Shown here piece after piece: positions 23,185-29,629 of a stretch of DNA of 32,566 nt (position 1 is the stretch's first letter; the number at the start of each line of letters is the position of its first letter). The notes under the pieces were generated by a model that had not been told where the DNA came from, did not search any database, and saw only the letters and a list, made by a program, of their open reading frames with translations. Source of the DNA: Actinomycetota bacterium (GTDB taxonomy: Bacteria > Actinomycetota > Acidimicrobiia > Spongiisociales > UBA11373); contig VGBK01000012.1 of the NCBI GenBank assembly GCA_016870535.1, forward strand, positions 1 through 32,566. Reading direction: 5' to 3'. The position numbers and the translations under genes were made by a program.

Positions 23185-25328
23185 CAGTCGGTCTCCTCGC
23201 CGCCGCGGATGGCGCCCACCGGTTCGCCCAACAGGTACTGCAGGATGGCACGCGTCGTGGGCGCGGCGATCCGGCCGCCGGCCCCTCCCTCCTCGATGAC
23301 CACCGCCACCACGAACTGCGGGTCGTCGAGCGGCGCCACCCCGACGAACCAGGCGGTGTCGATCTCGGAGACTTCCTCCACCACCGCCCCGGGGAAGGCA
23401 TCGGGACGCTTGGCGGCGTAGGCTTCGGTGGCCCCGGTGATCTCACCCAGTTCGACCCGGCCGTCCGGCCCGGCCGCGTCGAACCGGGCCCGGACATCGG
23501 CGGCCGTCATCCCGACCAGGATCGCCAGGTTGGAGATGACCTCTTCCTCCCTCCAGGGCGGCACCCGACTGCGATCGACCACCAGCAGCCGGGTGGGAAG
23601 GCGGATCTGCGCCGTTCCGGTCTTGCCCCCCACCCGGTCCAGCGAGTCGCCGAAGTCCTGGAAAGCGGCGCGGGCGGTGCCCTTCGGCGATGCCACCACC
23701 CCGTGCAGGTCGGCGCGCAGGCTGGCGACGGTGGCCGGGGAGATGTCGATCTTCCGGACCACGCTGTTGACGTTGGTGAAGAGCGGCGCCCCCGCAGAAT
23801 CGCGGATCTCCAGCACTACCCGCGGCTGCCAGAGCGTGCCCCCGTTGACCAGGGCGGCGAAGGCGTTGGCCAGCTGCAGCGGGGTGCACACCATCGCTCC
23901 CTGGCCGATGGCTACGTTCATCAGGTCTCCGCCCGACCAGCCGCCCTTCGCCCGCACCAGGCCCGTCTGGTTCAACTGGTGGTACTGGAACCACTGCCGG
24001 TCGGGAACGATGCCGGCCTGCTCGAAGGGGAGGTCGACGCCGGTGCGCTCCCCGAAGCCCAGCGCACGCGCCCAGTCCTGCAACAGGTTCTCGCTCGAGG
24101 CGAGGTCGGGGTTCTGCGAGTTCTCCCAAATCTTCAGGGCGATGCCCCAGTAGTAGTTGTCCGAGGACACCTCCAGCGAGGTGTGGATGTTGATCAGGCC
24201 GTGAACCTTCCAGTCCTTCAGCAAGGGGGTGTTGGGGAACTGCAGGTCGCCGTCGGCGTAGAAGGAAGTGGGATCGGTGGGGTCGAGGAGGTGGGCGTAC
24301 TCGTCCTGCTCCACCGTCGGGTAGATCCCCTGCTCCAGGGCGAGGGTGTAGGGCACCACCTTGAAAGCCGAAGCCGGGGGATAGAGGCCCTGGATGGCAA
24401 AGTTGTTCAGCGCCGCCGTCCGCTGCAGGCGGGCCCACTCCTCCTCGCTGATGCGGCCGGTGGAGAAGAGGCTGGGGTCGTAAGCCGGAACCGAGGCCAG
24501 CGCCAGCACCGACCCGTTGCGCGGGTCCAGGACCACCGCCGCGGCGCGGATCGGCTGCTTGCCATCGCGGCGCGCCAACGACAGGCCATCGTAGAGCGCC
24601 CGTTCCACGAAGTCCTGTAGCTCCAGGTCGATGGAGGTGACCACGGTCCCCCCCGCCCGGGGCGGAACCTCGTCGATGATCCCCAGGATCTCACCGGCGG
24701 CGTTGACCCGGTAGGTGATCCGCCCGGGCGTCCCCCGCAGTTGACGGTCGTACTGCCTCTCGATGCCGAAGCGCCCCACCCGGTCCCGCGGGGTGATCTC
24801 GGGACGCTGCAGGTCCTCTTCGGCCGGGGCGCCGATGTAGCCGAGCACATGCGCCGCCGTCTCGCCCCGCGGGTAGACGCGCACCGGCACCGGCTCCACC
24901 ACCACGCCCGGGAAGTCCTCGATGCGCTCGAGGACGAAGACCGACGTCGCCTCGGAGACCTCCTCGCCGAGAGTGAAGCGGGCCCCCGGACCGGCCTCCT
25001 CGAAGCGAGCCCGCAGGTCGTCCGCCGGCACCCCGAGCAGAGCGGCCAGGTTGTTGATCAACCCCTCCTCCCGCTCCGCGGGCAGCAGCTTGCGATCCAC
25101 CACCAGTTGCCGGGTGGCCACCGTGCCCGCCAGCAGCTGCCGCCCCGTCCGGTCGAGGATGTCGCCGCGTGGGGCCTCGATGGTGACCACCCGTATCTGC
25201 TGCTGTTCGGCCACCTCGAGGGCCGACGCCAGGGTGGAGACCTGCAAATACCAGAGGCGCAGCAGGAGGACGGCGAAGAGGCCGGAGAAGATGGCTCCCA
25301 CCACCGCCAGGCGCCAGGCGCGTCTCAC
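23184..25328 (-). CDS. mrdA: Penicillin-binding protein 2 with duplicated pedestal segment inside the transpeptidase domain
   Basis: The 714-residue class B PBP crosslinks peptidoglycan during elongation. It has one transmembrane anchor (about 7-28), an N-terminal pedestal (about 45-220) and a transpeptidase domain with SAFK (320-323, nucleophile Ser320), SDN (389-391) and KTG (569-571). All catalytic motifs are present. Unusually, residues 578-653 between KTG and the following strand TAWFVG (658-663) are a diverged second copy of pedestal residues 71-147. Both contain TR.LVVDR, RARF..AGP, LGE and FPG.VVE. By hand alignment I count about 40 identities in 77 columns with one gap. In ordinary PBP2 this link is only a short loop. 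The GTG start overlaps the mreD stop by four bases, and rodA follows directly. Confidence 0.95.
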   Translation of the reverse strand: MRRAWRLAVVGAIFSGLFAVLLLRLWYLQVSTLASALEVAEQQQIRVVTIEAPRGDILDRTGRQLLAGTVATRQLVVDRKLLPAEREEGLINNLAALLGVPADDLRARFEEAGPGARFTLGEEVSEATSVFVLERIEDFPGVVVEPVPVRVYPRGETAAHVLGYIGAPAEEDLQRPEITPRDRVGRFGIERQYDRQLRGTPGRITYRVNAAGEILGIIDEVPPRAGGTVVTSIDLELQDFVERALYDGLSLARRDGKQPIRAAAVVLDPRNGSVLALASVPAYDPSLFSTGRISEEEWARLQRTAALNNFAIQGLYPPASAFKVVPYTLALEQGIYPTVEQDEYAHLLDPTDPTSFYADGDLQFPNTPLLKDWKVHGLINIHTSLEVSSDNYYWGIALKIWENSQNPDLASSENLLQDWARALGFGERTGVDLPFEQAGIVPDRQWFQYHQLNQTGLVRAKGGWSGGDLMNVAIGQGAMVCTPLQLANAFAALVNGGTLWQPRVVLEIRDSAGAPLFTNVNSVVRKIDISPATVASLRADLHGVVASPKGTARAAFQDFGDSLDRVGGKTGTAQIRLPTRLLVVDRSRVPPWREEEVISNLAILVGMTAADVRARFDAAGPDGRVELGEITGATEAYAAKRPDAFPGAVVEEVSEIDTAWFVGVAPLDDPQFVVAVVIEEGGAGGRIAAPTTRAILQYLLGEPVGAIRGGEETD
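23370..23597 (-). repeat. Second copy of the PBP2 pedestal segment (residues 578-653)
   Basis: This encodes the inserted segment after the KTG motif. It matches the segment at 24888-25118 along its length at protein level, with the DNA differing at many third positions. It is therefore an old duplication kept in frame and not a recent copy or an assembly repeat. Confidence 0.8.
24888..25118 (-). repeat. First copy of the PBP2 pedestal segment (residues 71-147)
   Basis: This is the copy in the expected place for class B PBPs, just after GDILDRTGRQLLAG. It is followed by RVYPRGETAAHVLGYIG as usual, which makes it the ancestral position and the 23370-23597 segment the insertion. Confidence 0.8.
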
Positions 25329-25837
25329 CGGCCGATCCCCCGACGCCCGCCCCCCCGCTCTCCCAGGAGGCGGGTCGCCAAGGGCAGGACCAGCGGCGAC
25401 AGGACGGTGTTGTACACCGCGGGCAACAGCATCTTCCGCACCACCTGGGCGTCGGCGAGGGTCTGCTCCCCGAAGATCGTACCGAGAAGGGCGTACTGTG
25501 CCAGCGCGACGAGCGAGATCAGGAACACCCCGGGGATGAGCAGGGTGGCGTCATCCTCAAAGCGCCGCCGCAGCCGCACCGTCGCGTAGGCGACGCAAGT
25601 GAGCACCAGGGACCACAGGCCCAAGGCGGTCTCCGACAGCAAGTCGAGCAGCAACCCGGTGCAGAAACCCACCGCCAGCGACGGCACCTGCCCCAGGTGG
25701 CGGCTCACCGCCAGCGCCACCAGCAGAGCCAACGCGGGGGTGGCGCCGAAGGGCCGCAGCCGCACGAACAGGGTCGTCTGCAGGGCCACCCCGAGGATCA
25801 CGAGGGCGACGGCTACCGCCGTCCGGCGCCACTTCAC
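25325..25837 (-). CDS. mreD: Rod-shape protein MreD
   Basis: The 170-residue integral membrane protein has about five helices and is a partner of MreC in the elongasome. Features are weak but typical: an N-terminal helix ending in TTLFVRLRPFG, GFCTGLLLDLLSETALG in the middle (the common G..G...D pattern) and a late PAVYNTVLSPLVLPL. The GTG start overlaps the mreC stop by four bases and its own stop overlaps the mrdA GTG by four, giving a tightly coupled mreC-mreD-mrdA-rodA block. Confidence 0.92.
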   Translation of the reverse strand: MKWRRTAVAVALVILGVALQTTLFVRLRPFGATPALALLVALAVSRHLGQVPSLAVGFCTGLLLDLLSETALGLWSLVLTCVAYATVRLRRRFEDDATLLIPGVFLISLVALAQYALLGTIFGEQTLADAQVVRKMLLPAVYNTVLSPLVLPLATRLLGERGGGRRGIGR

Positions 25838-26754
25838 GGGGTGAGAGTGGTCCCCGGCCCGGACCCGGTCGTGGTGGTCGTTTCGCGCGGAGGCTCGATG
25901 GGTTCCTCTCCCTCCTCTTCCGACGACCCGCCGCGATCACTGGTGAAGACCAGCACCTTCACGTAGTCCACCCGGGATAGCTCCGCCTCGGGTGTCGCCG
26001 TGGTGCGCAGCGAGAAGCCGACTTCGGCTCGCGCCGCCTCGGCTACCCGCGCCACCGGGATCCCGGCCGGGAAGCGGCCATCGGCGGTGACCAGCAGGTC
26101 GCCTTGCACGAGGGCGGCGTTGGTGTTGAACATCTCCAGTTGCATCGGGCCCCCGCCCCGACCGGTGAGAATGCCCGTCTCGCCGGTCCGTTCCACCCGC
26201 ACCGCCACCCGCATAGTGGGGTGGGTGATGAGGCGGAGGCGCGCCGTGGTGGCGGTGACCGCCACTACCCGGCCTACCAGCCCTCCCTCGTCGATCACCG
26301 GCATGTCGACGGTGATGCCCTGCCGCCGGCCCTTGTCGATCAGCCGGATGCCCTCGAAGTCGGACGGGCCCGTGGCCAGCACTCGCGCCACCACCGCGTC
26401 CAGTTCTCCCGGGGGCTCCACGGCCAGGATTGCCTCCAGTTCCTCAACACGGCGCTGCAGGCTCTCCGTCTCGGCGAGCCGTCTCTCGAGGTCGGCCACC
26501 TGCAACCGCAGCCGGCGGTTCTCGTCACGCAGCCCCACCATGTCGGAGATGCCCTCGAAGAACCCGACTACCGGCCGGGTGACGAAGGCGGCGGCCTTCT
26601 GCACCGGGGTGAAGGCGGCCTGCACCCCATCGCGGAGGATTCCTCCCAGACCGGCCCCCGACGCCCGCAGGTCCACGGTGATCAGCATCAGCGAGAGCAC
26701 GATCAGGCCCACGAACACTGCGGTGCTGCGCTCGACACGGGAAGGGCGCCACAT
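25834..26754 (-). CDS. mreC: Rod-shape protein MreC
   Basis: The 306-residue periplasm-facing scaffold activates PBP2-RodA. It has one transmembrane helix (about 11-29) and a coiled coil (about 72-113) beginning LRDENRRLRLQVADLERRLA. Two beta-barrel domains follow, with RVLATGPSDFEGIRLIDKG, GGLVGRVV and GDLLVTADG...FPAGIPVARV all typical. The tail is acidic and then Thr-rich. ATG 26754 is preferred because GAGG is six bases upstream; a TTG directly before it is in frame but less likely. Confidence 0.95.
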   Translation of the reverse strand: MWRPSRVERSTAVFVGLIVLSLMLITVDLRASGAGLGGILRDGVQAAFTPVQKAAAFVTRPVVGFFEGISDMVGLRDENRRLRLQVADLERRLAETESLQRRVEELEAILAVEPPGELDAVVARVLATGPSDFEGIRLIDKGRRQGITVDMPVIDEGGLVGRVVAVTATTARLRLITHPTMRVAVRVERTGETGILTGRGGGPMQLEMFNTNAALVQGDLLVTADGRFPAGIPVARVAEAARAEVGFSLRTTATPEAELSRVDYVKVLVFTSDRGGSSEEEGEEPIEPPRETTTTTGSGPGTTLTP

Positions 26755-26794
26755 CAATGGCCTCGCCGCGCCGCGCCGGCCCCGGCGGGCACGG

Positions 26795-27823
26795 CTACTC
26801 CTGGCCGGTGGTGGACAACACTTCCCGCAGCCGGTCGAACTCCTCGAGGCAGACCCCTGCCCCCAGGACCACGGTCTGCAGGGGACGGTCGGAGGTGATC
26901 ACGGGCGTCCCCGTCTCGCTGGCGATGCGCACGTCGAGGCCGCGCAGCAGCGCCCCGCCCCCGGTGACCATGATGCCCCGGGCCATGATGTCGGCGGCCA
27001 GTTCGGGCGGGGTCTTGTCGAGGCAGTACTTGACCGCGTCGACGACGGCTTGCACCGGCTCCTCGATGCCCTCCCGGACCTCCTGGGCGCTGACCACCAC
27101 CGTCTTGGGCAGGCCGGTGACCAGGTCCCGGCCGCGGATCTCCGCGCTCGGCTCGTCGGAGTAGGGCCAGGCCGACCCGATGGCCATCTTCAACTGCTCC
27201 GCGGTGCGATCGCCCAGGAGCAGGTTGTACTCCTTCTTGACGTAATCGATGACCGCCTCGTCGATCTCGTCGCCGGCGACCCGCACGCTGCGGGCCACGA
27301 CGATGCCTCCCAAGGCGATCACCGCCACCTCGGTGGTGCCGCCACCGATGTCCACCACCATGGAGGCGGTGGGCTCATGCACCGGAAGCCCGCACCCGAT
27401 GGCAGCCGCCATGGGCTCCTCGATGGTGTAGGCCCGGCGCGCCCCGGCGTGGTAGGCGGCTTCTTCCACGGCCCGTCGCTCCACCCCGGTGATACCGGAG
27501 GGCACTCCCACGATGATGCGCGGCCGGGCCCAGCGGCGCGGGGACACCTTCTTGATGAAGTAGCGCAGCATCCGCTCGGTGATGTCGAAGTCGGCGATCA
27601 CCCCATCGCGCAGCGGCCGGATCGCCTGAATGTGCGCCGGGGTGCGCCCGATCATGCGCTTGGCCTCGGAGCCTACGGCCAGCGCCCGGTGGCTCCGCGT
27701 GTCGATGGCCACCACCGAGGGCTCGTTGAGCACGATGCCCTGGCCGCGCACGTACACCAGGGTGTTGGCCGTGCCCAGATCGATGGCCATGTCGCGATTC
27801 GTGAGCGACGAGAAGCTCGTCAT
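26795..27823 (-). CDS. mreB: Rod-shape-determining actin homologue MreB
   Basis: The 342-residue protein forms membrane-associated filaments that guide lateral wall synthesis. The ATPase motifs are intact: AIDLGTANTLVYV (phosphate 1), VVDIGGGTTEVAV (phosphate 2) and MVTGGGALLRGLD (adenosine). VPSGITGVERRAVEEAA and IEEPMAAAIG are also diagnostic. It heads the mreB-mreC-mreD-mrdA-rodA order 36 bases after ndk, so the elongation machinery is inserted between ndk and rne, which are adjacent in many actinobacteria. Confidence 0.97.
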   Translation of the reverse strand: MTSFSSLTNRDMAIDLGTANTLVYVRGQGIVLNEPSVVAIDTRSHRALAVGSEAKRMIGRTPAHIQAIRPLRDGVIADFDITERMLRYFIKKVSPRRWARPRIIVGVPSGITGVERRAVEEAAYHAGARRAYTIEEPMAAAIGCGLPVHEPTASMVVDIGGGTTEVAVIALGGIVVARSVRVAGDEIDEAVIDYVKKEYNLLLGDRTAEQLKMAIGSAWPYSDEPSAEIRGRDLVTGLPKTVVVSAQEVREGIEEPVQAVVDAVKYCLDKTPPELAADIMARGIMVTGGGALLRGLDVRIASETGTPVITSDRPLQTVVLGAGVCLEEFDRLREVLSTTGQE

Positions 27824-27859
27824 AATCGCCCCCGTTGGGTTGTCCCGGAGTCTACCGCC

Positions 27860-28264
27860 TCAACCAAAGAACAGCCCGAGCTCCCGCGCCGCGCTGGCCG
27901 GCGAGTCGGAGCCGTGGACGATGTTCTCGGTGACGAGCAGCCCCAGATCCCCCCGAATGGTCCCCGGCGCCGCCTTCCTGGGATCGGTGACCCCCATGAG
28001 GGCCCGGACCACCTCGACGGACTCCTCTCCCTCCCATTCCATGGCCAGGACCGGGCCGCCGGTGATGAAGGCCTCCAGGTCGGGGTAGAAGTCCCGCTGG
28101 GTGTGCTCGGCGTAGTGGCGGGCCGCCAGGTCGGGGTCGATGGTGAGCATCCGAGCCCGGGTGAGGCGCAGCCCCTTGCGCTCCAGGCGGGAAACAACCT
28201 CTCCCACCAACCCGCGGCGCACTCCGTCGGGCTTCACCATCACGAACGTCCGCTGCACGGCCAC
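27860..28264 (-). CDS. ndk: Nucleoside diphosphate kinase
   Basis: The 134-residue enzyme transfers phosphate from ATP to nucleoside diphosphates through a phosphohistidine. [16 protein letters not shown] opens the fold and ENIVHGSDS holds the active-site His117. The length is normal. GTG 28264 follows GAGGAGG by about four bases. It lies between folC and mreB. Confidence 0.97.
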   Translation of the reverse strand: MAVQRTFVMVKPDGVRRGLVGEVVSRLERKGLRLTRARMLTIDPDLAARHYAEHTQRDFYPDLEAFITGGPVLAMEWEGEESVEVVRALMGVTDPRKAAPGTIRGDLGLLVTENIVHGSDSPASAARELGLFFG

Positions 28265-28333
28265 CGGCCCTCCTCACTCCACTGCGACGAAGCGCGATGG
28301 TACCGCCTGCCGGAGCGGATCCGCCTTCCCGGC

Positions 28334-29626
28334 TCAGCCGCCCGGACCCAGACCCAGGGCGGTCCGCGCCTCTCCCACCACGTAGAGGGACCCGGTTACC
28401 AGCACCGGGTCGTCGCCGGCCAGGGCGGCGGCCACCGCCTCGGCCACCGTCTCATGCTCCGTTACCGGCACGGGAGTCTCACCGGAGGCCAGCGCGGCCA
28501 CCTCGCCCGACGGCCGGGCCCGCGAGCTGCCGGCTGCTCGGGCGGTGTGGAACCCGGCGGCCGCCGGCGCCAGCAGCCGCAGCATGGCCGGGACGTCCTT
28601 GTCGGCCATCGCCCCGAAGACGACCGCCCACCGCCGGGTGGGGAACTCCTCAGCCAGGGCGGCGGCCAGGGCCCCGGTCCCCTCCGGGTTGTGTGCCCCG
28701 TCGAGCAGGACGAGAGGATCGCGCCGGACCACTTCCATGCGGCCGGGAGACCGGGCGGCCGCCGCCGCCTCGGCCACCGCCTGCGGGTCGAGCGCCCGGC
28801 CGAAGAAGGCCTCCACCGCGGCCACCGCCACCGCCAGGTTCACCATTTGGTGCCGGCCGTGCAGCGGCAAGCGGATCCCCGGGTAGGCCCGGTACACCCC
28901 TTCGAGGTCCGCCAGCCAGCCACCCACTGCGGGTCGGGCCTCGGCTACCGAGAAGTCCCGATCCCAGCACAACCAGGCCGAACCGGTGGCCGCCGCCCGC
29001 GCCCCCGCCACTTCGAGAGCCTCGGCAGGGAGGCGGCCGGTGACCAGCGTCCTCCCCGGTGCCAGGATGGCCGCCTTCTCCGCGGCGATGGCCGCCGTCG
29101 TGTCCCCGAGGTACTCGGTGTGCTCCAGAGAGATGGAGGTGATCACCGCCACCGCAGCGTCGAGGACGTTGGTGGCGTCCAGGCGTCCCCCCAGGCCCAC
29201 CTCCACCACTGCGGCGTCGACCGCCCGAGCGGCGAACCAGGCGAAAGCCGCCGCTGCCGTCAGTTCGAAGTAGGTGATGCCGTCGCCGGTACGCTCCTCC
29301 AGGGCGGCGGCGAAGGGCAGCACCTCCTCGAGAACCGGGCCTAGGTCCTCGGGCGCCATGGGCTCGCCCCCCACCTCAAAGCGCTCCTCCACCGTCTGCA
29401 GGTGCGGTGAGGTGAACAGGCCGGGGTTCAGGCCGTGGGCGGCCAGCAAGCCCGCCGCCAGGCGCGCCGTGGTGGTCTTGCCGTTGCTGCCGGCGATGTG
29501 GATCGAGGGATAGCCGCGCTGCGGGTCGCCCATCAGGGCGAGCAGGGCCCTGATCCGCTCCAGGCCCGGCTTCACTCCCCGGCCGATGTGCCGGTCCAGG
29601 CAAGCGAGGGCGGCGGCGTAGTCCGT
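28334..29626 (-). CDS. folC: Folylpolyglutamate / dihydrofolate synthase
   Basis: FolC adds glutamate to folates. EVGLGGRLDATNV, SLEHTEYLGDT and LDGAHNPEG are diagnostic. The P-loop reads HIAGSNGKTTTA, where most FolC proteins have GTNGKGS, so it looks more Mur-ligase-like. The first ATG, GTG or TTG in frame is GTG 29575 (413 residues, beginning KPGLERI). However, the 16 codons before it encode the conserved first helix (DYAAALACLDRHIGRG) back to the valS stop TAG at 29630-29632, and no ATG, GTG or TTG lies in them. The only fitting position is ACG 29624-29626, six bases after GGAG, which would give 430 residues. An ACG start is rare; a sequence error or a shortened product from GTG 29575 remains possible. 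The gene call is firm, the start is not. Confidence 0.9.
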   Translation of the reverse strand, partial: TDYAAALACLDRHIGRGVKPGLERIRALLALMGDPQRGYPSIHIAGSNGKTTTARLAAGLLAAHGLNPGLFTSPHLQTVEERFEVGGEPMAPEDLGPVLEEVLPFAAALEERTGDGITYFELTAAAAFAWFAARAVDAAVVEVGLGGRLDATNVLDAAVAVITSISLEHTEYLGDTTAAIAAEKAAILAPGRTLVTGRLPAEALEVAGARAAATGSAWLCWDRDFSVAEARPAVGGWLADLEGVYRAYPGIRLPLHGRHQMVNLAVAVAAVEAFFGRALDPQAVAEAAAAARSPGRMEVVRRDPLVLLDGAHNPEGTGALAAALAEEFPTRRWAVVFGAMADKDVPAMLRLLAPAAAGFHTARAAGSSRARPSGEVAALASGETPVPVTEHETVAEAVAAALAGDDPVLVTGSLYVVGEARTALGLGPGG

Positions 29627-29629
29627 GCG

